Shown here: in pieces, positions 27,927 to 36,149 of the stretch
Layout of the letters: each line of letters opens with the position of its first letter
Position numbering within the stretch: the first letter of the stretch is position 1
Source of the DNA: Aquabacterium sp029268225
GTDB lineage: Bacteria; Pseudomonadota; Gammaproteobacteria; Burkholderiales; Burkholderiaceae_C
Assembly: GCF_037482285.1 (NCBI RefSeq)
Contig: NZ_JBBEYB010000007.1
Span: forward strand, 141,137 to 205,136
DNA: 64,000 nt
Direction: 5' to 3'
Made by a program: the position numbers and the translations under genes
Notes under the pieces: model-generated
The model's input: only the letters and a program-made list of their open reading frames with translations
Told to the model about the DNA's origin: nothing
Databases searched by the model: none

Positions 27927-29585
27927 ATGCGGCCCTTCCTGACCAAGCCTACCGAACTTCAGGCACCTGACAGTGACCTGAGAAGTTGCAAAGCCCTGAT
28001 CATCGACACGAATCAGACCTCTCGCAGCATCTTGCGAAGCATGCTGGCCGATCTGGGGCTGACCGGCATCATCCAAGCTTCCAAGGTGGTGGAAGCGCGA
28101 CGTGCACTGGAAACCCGCTCATTCGATGTGGTGCTGTGTGACTACCACTTTGACGATTGCGGGATGACCGGCGCGGACTTGCTGGACGACCTGCGACGGG
28201 CCCAGTTGTTGCCTTACTCCACCGTTTTTGTGATGGTGACCAGCGAGGCTTCCTATGTGAAGGTGGCAGAGGCAGCCGAATCCGCACTGGATTGCTATCT
28301 GCTGAAGCCCCACACTGCGAACGCACTGGCTCAACGCCTGCACCTGGCCCGACATCGCAAGGTGGTACTGGGTCCGATTTTCGCAGCGCTGGAAGCGGAG
28401 GAATTCGAGAAAGCGGCTGAGTTGTGCCTGGATCGCTTTGCCGACCGCGGTGAGTACTGGGTGTATGCCGCCCGCATCGGGGGAGAGTTGCTGCTGCGAC
28501 TGAACCGGTTTGACGAAGCCAAGGCTCTTTTCCACGCCATTGATGCCACCAAAGCCTTGCCGTGGGCACGCCTGGGCATTGCCCGCGCGCAACTGGATGG
28601 CGGACAACCTCAGCCCGCGCGGCGCACGTTGGAAAGTCTGATCGCCGAGCATCCGACCTTCACAGATGCCTATGACGTGATGGGCCGAGCTCAGTTGCAA
28701 GCGGGTGAATTCAAAGAAGCGCTGGAGACTTACAAGAAGGCCGCCGAGGCGACTCCCGCGTCCATCGCGCGACTTCAGAAGGTGGGCATGCTGGCCTTCT
28801 ACCTTGGCGACAACAGCGAAGCGCAGCGCGCCTTGGAGCGTGCCACCAGCCTGGGCGTGTCATCCAAGATGTATGACTATCAGACCTTGGTCATGCTCGC
28901 CCAGATCCGATTCGACGAGAAGGATTACAAAGGGGTTCAGCGTTGCCTGGACAATGTGGCACATGCCTACGAAAAAATTCCCAACAGCGTCCGACTCAAG
29001 CGCATGCATGGCCTGATCAATGTGCTGGGGCTGATGCTACAGCGGCAGGTCAGCGATGTGGTGCGCATCGTCAAAGCCATGGTGCTGGACGCGCAACAGC
29101 CTGATTTTGATTTTGAAGCGGCCGGCAACTTGTTGAGCTTGCTGGTTCGACTGCGCACGAACGAACTGCAACTGCCCGAGGCCGATGACTGGGTGCAGAA
29201 GGTGGCGATGCGGTTCTGCACATCCAAGGCTTCGACCGACATGCTGGCCATGACCGTGCAACAGCATGCCCCCTACAAAGACATCGTGGAGCAGGCCTAC
29301 AAGACGGTGTTGGAAATGGCCGAGAAAGCGCTGGGGCATGTGCGTATGGGCAACCCGACTGCAGCCCTCAAGGCGCTGGTGGTGCATGGCTCGCAAACCA
29401 GCAATGCCAAGTTGCTGGATTTGGCTGACATGCTCTTGAACCGCCACCGTGGCGACATCGCCGATGCGGCTGGCATGGGCGGCATGCTGCAAGACATGCG
29501 CAGCAAGTTTTGCCGCCACAGCACTCAGGTGCAATTGGGCGCTGGCACCGGCCGTGAAGCCGGTGGTCTCAAATTGCGAGCCTGA
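27927..29585 (+). CDS. response-regulator receiver protein with TPR repeats
   Basis: A 552-aa cytoplasmic protein. An N-terminal CheY-like receiver (about 22-140) has phosphoacceptor D72 (VVLCDYHF), T105 (MVTSEAS) and K127 (LLKPH). The acidic pocket has only D27 (LIIDTN) where two acids are usual. From about 150 to 330 there are tetratricopeptide-like helical pairs (FEKAAELCLDRF, FDEAKALFHAI, GEFKEALETYKKAAE, GDNSEAQRALERA). A helical C-terminal part follows. No DNA-binding or enzymatic output domain is seen, so output is probably by protein contact. No partner kinase is adjacent. Its stop codon directly abuts that of the convergent decarboxylase. Confidence 0.85.
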   Translation: MRPFLTKPTELQAPDSDLRSCKALIIDTNQTSRSILRSMLADLGLTGIIQASKVVEARRALETRSFDVVLCDYHFDDCGMTGADLLDDLRRAQLLPYSTVFVMVTSEASYVKVAEAAESALDCYLLKPHTANALAQRLHLARHRKVVLGPIFAALEAEEFEKAAELCLDRFADRGEYWVYAARIGGELLLRLNRFDEAKALFHAIDATKALPWARLGIARAQLDGGQPQPARRTLESLIAEHPTFTDAYDVMGRAQLQAGEFKEALETYKKAAEATPASIARLQKVGMLAFYLGDNSEAQRALERATSLGVSSKMYDYQTLVMLAQIRFDEKDYKGVQRCLDNVAHAYEKIPNSVRLKRMHGLINVLGLMLQRQVSDVVRIVKAMVLDAQQPDFDFEAAGNLLSLLVRLRTNELQLPEADDWVQKVAMRFCTSKASTDMLAMTVQQHAPYKDIVEQAYKTVLEMAEKALGHVRMGNPTAALKALVVHGSQTSNAKLLDLADMLLNRHRGDIADAAGMGGMLQDMRSKFCRHSTQVQLGAGTGREAGGLKLRA

Positions 29586-31850
29586 TCAGGTTTCGCTTTT
29601 GACGCAGTCCACGTAGTAGCGCTTGCCGCCGCCCGGCAGGTCTTCGGCGACGAGGCCGTGCACATCGGTGGCAAAGCCGGGGAAAGCGTCATTGAAGTCG
29701 CGGGCGAACTTCAGGAAGTCCACGATCTTCTTGTTGAAGCGCTCGCCCGGGATCAACAGCGGGATGCCCGGAGGATACGGGGTCAGCAGCGCGGTGGTGA
29801 TGCGACCTTCCAGCTGGTCGATGTCCACGCGCTCGGTCTGGCGACGGGCGATGCAGGCGTAGGCGTCCGACGGCTTCATGGCCGGCTCCAGGCCCGACAG
29901 GTACACGTCGGTGGTCAGACGGGCGATGTCGCCGCGGGCATAGGCTTCGTGCACGCTCTGGCAGAGGTCACGCAGACCCATGCGCTCGTAGCGCGGGTAC
30001 TTCTTGCAGAAGTCCGGCACGACGCGCCACAGGGGCTGGTTCTTGTCGTAGTCGTCCTTGAACTGCTGCAGCGCAGTCAGCATGGTGTTCCAGCGGCCCT
30101 TGGTGATGCCGATGGTGAACATGATGAAGAAGCTGTAGAGGCCCGTCTTTTCGACGACCACGCCGTGCTCAGCCAGGAACTTGGTGACGATGGACGCCGG
30201 AATACCGGTCTTGGCGAACTTACCCGAGACGTCCAGGCCCGGGGTGATGATGGTCGACTTGATGGGATCGAGCATGTTGAAGCCTTCGGCCAGGTTGCCG
30301 AAGCCGTGCCACTTCTCGTTGGCCTTGAGCACCCAGTCAGACGGCTTGCCGATGTCGTCGGCAGCGATCTTGTCCGGACCCCAGACCTTGAACCACCAGT
30401 CCTTGCCGTATTCCTTGTCGACCTTGCGCATGGCGCGGCGGAAGTCCAGTGCTTCCTTGATGCTTTCTTCCACCAGGGCGGTGCCACCGGGGCGATCCAT
30501 CATGGCCGCGGCCACATCGCACGAGGCGATGATGGCGTACTGCGGCGAGGTGGAGGTGTGCATCAGGTAGGCCTCGTTGAAGAGGTTGCGGTCGAGCTTG
30601 ATCTGCTGCGAGTCCTGCACCAGCACCTGCGAGGCCTGACTGATGCCGGCCAGCAGTTTGTGGATGGACTGGGTGGCGTACACCACGGCCTCTTTGGGAC
30701 GCGCGCGGTTCTTGCCCATGGCGTGGTAGGCGCCATAGAACTTGTGGAAGGCCGCGTGGGGCAGCCAGGCTTCGTCGAAATGCAGGGTGTCCACCCAGCC
30801 GTCGAGCATGCCCTTGATGGTTTCGGTGTTGTAGAGCACGCCGTCGTAGGTGCTCTGGGTCAGCGTCATGATGCGCGGCTTGGCGGTCTTAGGATCGACA
30901 CCCTTGAGCAGCGGGTTGTTGGCGATCTTCTTGCGGATGGCCGCTGGCTCGAACTCGCTCTTGGGGATCGGGCCGATGATGCCGAAGTGGTTGCGCGTGG
31001 GCGTCATGAAGACGGGGATGGCCCCGGTCATGATGATGCTGTGCAGGATGGACTTGTGGCAGTTGCGGTCCACGATGACGATGTCGTCGGGGGCCACAGT
31101 GTGGTGCCACACCATCTTGTTGGAGGTGGACGTGCCGTTGGTGACGAAGAAGCAGTGGTCGGCGTTGAAAATGCGCGCGGCGTTCTTCTCGGACTCGTAG
31201 ACCGGGCCGGTGTGGTCGAGCAGCTGGCCGAGTTCTTCCACGGCGTTACAGACGTCGGCGCGCAGCATGTTCTCACCGTAGAACTGGTGGAACATCTGGC
31301 CCACGGGGCTCTTCAGGAAGGCAACGCCGCCGGAGTGGCCGGGGCAGTGCCAGGAGTACGACCCGTCCTGGGCGTAGTCCATCAGCGCCTTGAAGAACGG
31401 GGGGGCCAGGCCGTCGAGGTAGCTCTTGGCTTCACGGATGATGTGACGCGCCACGAACTCGGGCGTGTCCTCGAACATGTGGATGAAGCCGTGCAGTTCG
31501 CGCAGGATGTCGTTGGGGATGTGCTCGGATGTGCGCGTCTCGCCATACAGATAGATGGGGATGTCGTTGTTCTTGAAGCGGATTTCTTCAATGAACTTGC
31601 GCAGGTTCAGAACGGCCGGGTCCAGGTCGGGACCTTGGGTGAACTCTTCATCGTCGATGGACAGGATGAAGGCGCTGGCGCGGCTTTGCTGCTGAGCGAA
31701 CTGGGACAGGTCACCGTAGCCGGTCACGCCCAGGACTTCAAATCCCTCTTTCGTGATGGCGTCGGCCAACGCGCGGATGCCCAGGCCCGAGGTGTTTTCG
31801 GAGCGGAAGTCCTCGTCAATGATGACGATGGGGAAGTGAAATCGCAGCAT
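29586..31850 (-). CDS. Orn/Lys/Arg decarboxylase (PLP, fold I)
   Basis: Pyridoxal-phosphate decarboxylase of the prokaryotic basic amino-acid class, 754 aa. The N-terminal wing domain is receiver-like (FPIVIIDEDF... about 1-130). The PLP domain contains HFDEAW (357-362) and the Schiff-base lysine K398 in TQSIHKLLAG. The C-terminal domain follows. Length and layout match LdcC/SpeC/AdiA. Burkholderiales homologues are called arginine/lysine/ornithine decarboxylase and the substrate cannot be settled by eye. It could serve polyamine synthesis or acid resistance. The ATG at 31850 (MLRFHFPIVI) is chosen; the longer upstream frame is unsupported. Confidence 0.92.
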   Translation of the reverse strand: MLRFHFPIVIIDEDFRSENTSGLGIRALADAITKEGFEVLGVTGYGDLSQFAQQQSRASAFILSIDDEEFTQGPDLDPAVLNLRKFIEEIRFKNNDIPIYLYGETRTSEHIPNDILRELHGFIHMFEDTPEFVARHIIREAKSYLDGLAPPFFKALMDYAQDGSYSWHCPGHSGGVAFLKSPVGQMFHQFYGENMLRADVCNAVEELGQLLDHTGPVYESEKNAARIFNADHCFFVTNGTSTSNKMVWHHTVAPDDIVIVDRNCHKSILHSIIMTGAIPVFMTPTRNHFGIIGPIPKSEFEPAAIRKKIANNPLLKGVDPKTAKPRIMTLTQSTYDGVLYNTETIKGMLDGWVDTLHFDEAWLPHAAFHKFYGAYHAMGKNRARPKEAVVYATQSIHKLLAGISQASQVLVQDSQQIKLDRNLFNEAYLMHTSTSPQYAIIASCDVAAAMMDRPGGTALVEESIKEALDFRRAMRKVDKEYGKDWWFKVWGPDKIAADDIGKPSDWVLKANEKWHGFGNLAEGFNMLDPIKSTIITPGLDVSGKFAKTGIPASIVTKFLAEHGVVVEKTGLYSFFIMFTIGITKGRWNTMLTALQQFKDDYDKNQPLWRVVPDFCKKYPRYERMGLRDLCQSVHEAYARGDIARLTTDVYLSGLEPAMKPSDAYACIARRQTERVDIDQLEGRITTALLTPYPPGIPLLIPGERFNKKIVDFLKFARDFNDAFPGFATDVHGLVAEDLPGGGKRYYVDCVKSET

Positions 31851-31995
31851 GGGCCACCCACCAACAAGAATTACTGAAAAATGCGAAGTGTAGGCGCCTT
31901 GCATGTCATCTGCCCACCTTGTGCGCGCGATATGATGAATTTGCTCGGCCTCTGCCTCAATGCCGAGGACAGAACAAGAAATGAAGGAGTGATTT

Positions 31996-32445
31996 GTGGA
32001 CGAAAGTACGCAATGGTGGCTGATGGCAGGCGTGCTGGTGGTGGCCGAACTGGCGACTGGCACGTTTTACCTGCTGATGATTGCGCTGGGGGCCGTGGCG
32101 GGTGCGTTGGCCGCGCATGCAGGCCTCCAGACCGAGGTTCAGTTGACTGCCGCCGCCGTGGTGGCGGCTTTGACGGCAGGAGGCTGGTACTTCTGGAAGC
32201 GGCAGCGTCAGCAGCGCCAAGGCGCTCAGCCTTTGGGTGCGCAGGCTGCACCGGATCTTGAACTGGACCTGGGCCAGGTGGTTCAGGTCCATGCTTGGGA
32301 GCCCGATGGCACGACGCATGTGACTTACCGTGGCGCACCTTGGCGGGCGCGCTTGCAGCAATCTGCTGACTTGGCTCAACCCGAGCCGGGCTCGTATCGC
32401 ATCTGTGCCTTGCAAGGCAACCTCCTTCTTCTGGAAAAGGTCTGA
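31996..32445 (+). CDS. NfeD family membrane protein
   Basis: Short NfeD-like protein (149 aa): two or three membrane helices (WWLMAGVLVVAELATGTFYLLMIALG; VQLTAAAVVAALTAGGWYF), then a C-terminal OB-fold domain (QVVQVHAWEPDGTTHVTYRGAPWRARL). Starts at a GTG (31996) with a strong GAAGGAGTG ribosome site. NfeD proteins partner with SPFH proteins in membrane quality control. The SPFH gene qmcA follows after 5 bases, forming the typical pair. Confidence 0.9.
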   Translation: MDESTQWWLMAGVLVVAELATGTFYLLMIALGAVAGALAAHAGLQTEVQLTAAAVVAALTAGGWYFWKRQRQQRQGAQPLGAQAAPDLELDLGQVVQVHAWEPDGTTHVTYRGAPWRARLQQSADLAQPEPGSYRICALQGNLLLLEKV

Positions 32446-32450
32446 TCACC

Positions 32451-33362
32451 ATGGAAATCGCCATCCTCTTTCTCATCATCGCCGTGGTTTTTGTGGTGCA
32501 GTCCGTCAAGGTCGTGCCACAGCAAAGCGCCTGGGTGCTGGAGCGTCTGGGCAAGTACCACGGCACGCTGACCGCCGGGCTGAATGTGGTCCTGCCTTTC
32601 ATTGACCGGGTGGCTTACAAGCATTCGCTCAAGGAAGTGCCGCTGGATGTGCCCAGCCAGGTCTGTATCACCAAGGACAACACGCAGTTGCAGGTGGACG
32701 GCATCCTGTATTTCCAGGTGACCGATGCGATGCGGGCCAGTTATGGCTCGTCGAACTACATTGTGGCCATCACCCAATTGGCGCAGACGACGCTGCGCTC
32801 GGTGGTGGGCAAGATGGAGTTGGACAAGACGTTTGAAGAGCGGGACATGATCAACGCGGCCGTGGTGAATGCGCTGGACGAAGCCGCGCTGAACTGGGGC
32901 GTGAAAGTGCTGCGTTACGAAATCAAGGATCTGACGCCGCCAGCAGAAATCCTGCGCTCCATGCAAGCGCAGATCACGGCCGAGCGTGAGAAGCGCGCGC
33001 TGATTGCCGCATCGGAAGGCCGTCGTCAGGAGCAGATCAACATCGCCACCGGCGAGCGCGAGGCCTACATCGCCCGCTCCGAGGGTGAAAAGCAGGCAGA
33101 GATCAACAAGGCACAGGGTGAAGCCGCCGCCATCACCGCGGTGGCCGATGCAACCGCTGACGCCATTGCCAAGATTGCCGCAGCCATCCGCCAACCCGGT
33201 GGCCAGGAAGCCGTGAATCTGAAGGTGGCCGAAAAGGCTGTGGAGGCCTATGGCCAGTTGGCACAGAAGAACAACACGATGATCGTCCCGGGCAACATGA
33301 GCGAGGTGTCCGCCCTGATTGGCACCGCCATGACTTTGCTGAAGAAGCCCGGCCAGGCCTGA
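32451..33362 (+). CDS. qmcA: SPFH/Band-7 (stomatin-like) membrane protein QmcA
   Basis: 303-aa protein with one N-terminal transmembrane helix (IAILFLIIAVVFVVQSV), the Band-7 domain (PQQSAWVLERLGKYHGTLTAGLNVVLPFIDRV split across about 24-60, up to 185) and an Ala/Glu/Lys-rich coiled coil (EREAYIARSEGEKQAEINKAQ-like segment, about 200-235). Family members such as E. coli QmcA form large rings that associate with FtsH or other proteases. Paired with the NfeD gene upstream. Confidence 0.93.
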   Translation: MEIAILFLIIAVVFVVQSVKVVPQQSAWVLERLGKYHGTLTAGLNVVLPFIDRVAYKHSLKEVPLDVPSQVCITKDNTQLQVDGILYFQVTDAMRASYGSSNYIVAITQLAQTTLRSVVGKMELDKTFEERDMINAAVVNALDEAALNWGVKVLRYEIKDLTPPAEILRSMQAQITAEREKRALIAASEGRRQEQINIATGEREAYIARSEGEKQAEINKAQGEAAAITAVADATADAIAKIAAAIRQPGGQEAVNLKVAEKAVEAYGQLAQKNNTMIVPGNMSEVSALIGTAMTLLKKPGQA

Positions 33363-33389
33363 GTTGGCCTGGATATGCAGGAGAAGTGA

Positions 33390-33785
33390 ATGAGCGTGGA
33401 GTTGACTGCGGGTCGCAATGTGCTGGGCGGGCCGTTGCGGGCCTGTTCGTATGACCCGGTGACGGGCTACTTTCGGGATGGCTGCTGCCGCACGCGTGAA
33501 GACGACGCGGGCCTGCATGTGGTGTGTGCCCGCATGACCCAGGCGTTTCTGGACTTTTCGCGCAGCCGAGGCAATGATTTGGTCACCCCACGACCGGAAT
33601 GGCGCTTCCCGGGCTTGAAGCCGGGTGACCGCTGGTGTCTGTGCGCACTGCGCTGGCGTGAGGCCTGGGAAGCGGGTGTGGCGCCACCGGTGTCGCTGGA
33701 GGCGACGCATGAGCGTGCGCTGGAGGTGGTGACGCTGGACATGCTCAAGTCAGTGGCTTTGGAGTCGGGCAAACCAGCGATCTGA
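33390..33785 (+). CDS. DUF2237 family protein
   Basis: 131-aa cytoplasmic protein of unknown function. The start GRNVLGGPLRACSYDPVTGYFRDG, the cysteine region CCRTREDDAGLHVVCA, and FPGLKPGDRWCLCALRW followed by PPVSLEATHERALEVV match the conserved DUF2237 pattern found in proteobacteria and eukaryotes. Four conserved cysteines hint at a metal or redox site, but nothing more can be read. Downstream of qmcA by 27 bases and followed by a good terminator. Confidence 0.88.
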   Translation: MSVELTAGRNVLGGPLRACSYDPVTGYFRDGCCRTREDDAGLHVVCARMTQAFLDFSRSRGNDLVTPRPEWRFPGLKPGDRWCLCALRWREAWEAGVAPPVSLEATHERALEVVTLDMLKSVALESGKPAI

Positions 33786-33808
33786 CCTGCGGGAGTGTAT
33801 TTTTGAAG

Positions 33809-33833
33809 AACGGCAGCGATTCAGGCTGCCGTT
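33809..33833 (+). terminator. Rho-independent terminator after the DUF2237 gene
   Basis: A 9-bp stem (AACGGCAGC / GCTGCCGTT) with a 7-base loop, followed by TCCGTTT. It separates the nfeD-qmcA-DUF2237 unit from the SOS operon. Confidence 0.75.
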
Positions 33834-33885
33834 TCCGTTTGTGACCTTCGGTCTCTGGACGTGGGCTGGATTGAGCGCTAATATA

Positions 33886-33901
33886 CTGTACATTCATACA
33901 G
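33886..33901. promoter_or_regulatory. LexA (SOS) box of the imuA-imuB-dnaE2 operon
   Basis: CTGTACATTCATACAG fits the LexA consensus CTGT-N8-ACAG exactly and is embedded in a longer palindrome (TACTGT...ACAGTA). It lies 9 bases upstream of the imuA ATG, where LexA would block transcription until DNA damage. Confidence 0.92.
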
Positions 33902-33910
33902 TATTTTGCA

Positions 33911-34753
33911 ATGTCCACCCTGAAACATCTTGTCCACGCCGACCGCAGCGCCCTCACGCCTGCGGTACTGCCGCCGCATCTGGCTGCGCTGGTGTGGCGT
34001 GGCGAAGTCATGGGGCACCATCAGGCGTCGGTACTGAGCAGTGGGCATGCGGCCCTGGATGCAGTATTGCCAGGCGGGGGCTGGCCTTGTCACAGCCTGA
34101 CCGAGATCCTGCAAGCCCAAACTTGCCTGGGAGAGTGGCGCCTGCTGACCCCAGCCCTGGCACGCCTGGTGGCGCAAGGCGGATCGGTGTTGTTGATCGG
34201 AGCGCCACGTTTGCCTTATCTGCCAGGTTTGGCGCGTGAGGGCATCCAGCCTGAGCGGGTGATTCGCATCGACGCCGATGCCCCTGCGGAGCGTTTGTGG
34301 GCCACCGAGCAGGCTTTGAAGGCGCAGTGTGTGACGGCGGTGCTGAGTTGGTTGCCGCAGGCCAGGCCCGAGCAGATCCGGCGCTTGCAGGCTTGTGCGG
34401 CTCAGCATCCCGGTTTGTTTTTTGCCTTCCGCCCGGTGCGTGCGGCCCAGGAGTCGTCGGCTGCGCCCTTGCGCCTGCATCTGGCCTTGGGGCCCTGCCC
34501 TCATCCGCTGGAGGTGCATGTGATCAAACGCCGGGGGCCCTTGCTGGCGGAGCCGGTTGTGTTGTCGCATTGGCCTCGCGGCTTGGCTGAACTGTGGTCT
34601 GTGCCAACAGGGGCCATCCCCTCGGTGCAGCCCCTGGCGGCAGACCTACCCACAGCCCTTGCCGCCCAAGCCCACCGGCGCGGGGAGGCGTCCACGTTGA
34701 CACAGAGGTCTCATGCAGAACTGGATGGCCTTGTTGCCGGCCTCTCGGCATGA
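33911..34753 (+). CDS. imuA: ImuA, SOS-mutagenesis RecA-like protein
   Basis: First protein of the ImuA-ImuB-DnaE2 translesion mutasome, 280 aa. It has a RecA/SulA-type fold: ALDAVLPGGGWPCHSLTEIL at about 48-67 and GSVLLIGAPRLPYLPGLAREG at about 91-111. It lacks a canonical Walker A GxxxxGKT, as is usual for ImuA. In other bacteria ImuA interacts with RecA and ImuB. Transcribed from a LexA-controlled promoter. The end overlaps imuB by 41 bases. Confidence 0.9.
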   Translation: MSTLKHLVHADRSALTPAVLPPHLAALVWRGEVMGHHQASVLSSGHAALDAVLPGGGWPCHSLTEILQAQTCLGEWRLLTPALARLVAQGGSVLLIGAPRLPYLPGLAREGIQPERVIRIDADAPAERLWATEQALKAQCVTAVLSWLPQARPEQIRRLQACAAQHPGLFFAFRPVRAAQESSAAPLRLHLALGPCPHPLEVHVIKRRGPLLAEPVVLSHWPRGLAELWSVPTGAIPSVQPLAADLPTALAAQAHRRGEASTLTQRSHAELDGLVAGLSA

Positions 34754-36143
34754 CGTGGAGGACGGTGCCTCACCACCATCCCCCATGCTGGACGCGCAGC
34801 ATCTCGGTTGGTGGGCCTTGCAGTTCACCCCGCGTGTGGCGCAACTGGAAGAGGCGGTGGTGCTGGAATACCGCGCATCCGAGCGTTTGTTTGGCGGTGC
34901 GCAGGCCTTGCGCGCCCGTTTGAGCGACGGGGCACAAAGACAAGGGGCTGCGGCTTGGGCGTTTGCACCCCATGCTTTGGCGGCTCTGTGCCTGGCACGG
35001 CATCGCCTGAACGCGGGCCCTGTGGCTGCGAAGGACGCTACCCCTGACGCGTCGACGCAGGCGCTGGACGCCTTGCCCTTCAGCACCCTGAGCGCGCTGC
35101 GCCCCCACGCCGGCACCCTGGCACGTCTGGGGTGTCGCACGCTGGGCGATGTCCGGGCCCTGCCCCGTGGCGGGGTCAGCCGGCGTTTCGATGCGGCCAC
35201 GCTGCGGGCACTGGACCAGGCTTACGGGCTCAGCCCCCTGCCCTTGTCCTGGTTGACGCTGCCCGAGGTGTTCGATGAGCGGCTGGAGTTGCCCGGCCGG
35301 GTGGAGTCAGCGATGGCGCTGCTGCATGGCGCCCGCGTGTTGCTGCATCGGCTGTGTGCCTGGCTGGCCGGTCAGCACGCGGGGGTCGAGTCGTTCACCC
35401 TGCGCTGGCACCACGGTCTACGACGCCATCAAGCCCATTCAGGGCAACACACTGTGCGCTTGTCCAGTCCATCGCGCGACGTGGAGCGCCTCGCGGCATT
35501 GTTGAGCGAGCACCTGCATCATGTGACGCTGGAGGCGCCGGTGGAAGAGCTCAGCCTAAGGGCCGAACAGATCGCCCCGCTGGTGGCGCACAGCCACAGC
35601 CTGTTCCCGGAACAGGGTGGCGAACAGCTCACCGCCCAGCCCGGCAGCCTGCTCACGCCCACCGCGCAGCGGGCCCAGCGCGAAGCCCTGTGGACGCTGC
35701 TCGATCGCCTGGGCGCCCGCCTGGGAGCAGAACGGGTGCAGACTGGGCAACTCTACGCCGACCACAGGCTGGAACATGCCCAGCGTTGGCAAGCGGCCTT
35801 GCCGACCTCACCGGGCGCACAGGCCCCATCCGTCGCCCAGCACCCAGCCCTGCCCCCCTGGCCTCAGCCCAGTTGGGTGCTGGAGGCCCCAATGCCCTTG
35901 ACCATGGTCGCCGATGCCCAGGGGCTGCGCGAGCACCCGCACTACCAAGGGCGACTGCACTGGCTGGCCGGCCCACACCGGGTCGAAGCCGGCTGGTGGG
36001 ATACTGCCTCACCAGACAGTGCCTGCGCACGCGACTATTACCTGGCCAGCAGCCCAGGTGCCGGACTACTGTGGGTGTTCCGTGCCCGACACACCGGCAA
36101 CACATCTGCCCCAGCCTGGTTTCTGCATGGACTGTTTGCCTGA
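34713..36143 (+). CDS. imuB: ImuB, Y-family polymerase-like mutasome scaffold
   Basis: 476-aa inactive relative of DNA polymerase IV/V that links the beta clamp, ImuA and DnaE2. The N-terminal palm is divergent (LGWWALQFTPRVAQLEEAVVLEYRASERLFGG). The helix-hairpin-helix/thumb (TLARLGCRTLGDVRALPRGGVSRRF) and little-finger regions follow. The acidic catalytic residues of true Y-family polymerases are not at the expected places, in line with known ImuB. Overlaps imuA by 41 bases and is followed 6 bases later by dnaE2. The start could be slightly different within the overlap. Confidence 0.9.
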   Translation: MQNWMALLPASRHDVEDGASPPSPMLDAQHLGWWALQFTPRVAQLEEAVVLEYRASERLFGGAQALRARLSDGAQRQGAAAWAFAPHALAALCLARHRLNAGPVAAKDATPDASTQALDALPFSTLSALRPHAGTLARLGCRTLGDVRALPRGGVSRRFDAATLRALDQAYGLSPLPLSWLTLPEVFDERLELPGRVESAMALLHGARVLLHRLCAWLAGQHAGVESFTLRWHHGLRRHQAHSGQHTVRLSSPSRDVERLAALLSEHLHHVTLEAPVEELSLRAEQIAPLVAHSHSLFPEQGGEQLTAQPGSLLTPTAQRAQREALWTLLDRLGARLGAERVQTGQLYADHRLEHAQRWQAALPTSPGAQAPSVAQHPALPPWPQPSWVLEAPMPLTMVADAQGLREHPHYQGRLHWLAGPHRVEAGWWDTASPDSACARDYYLASSPGAGLLWVFRARHTGNTSAPAWFLHGLFA

Positions 36144-36149
36144 CGTGGG

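Noticed and set aside
29658..31877. 739-codon plus-strand frame opposite the decarboxylase
   Set aside because: No domain or signal; the decarboxylase has intact PLP motifs on the minus strand.
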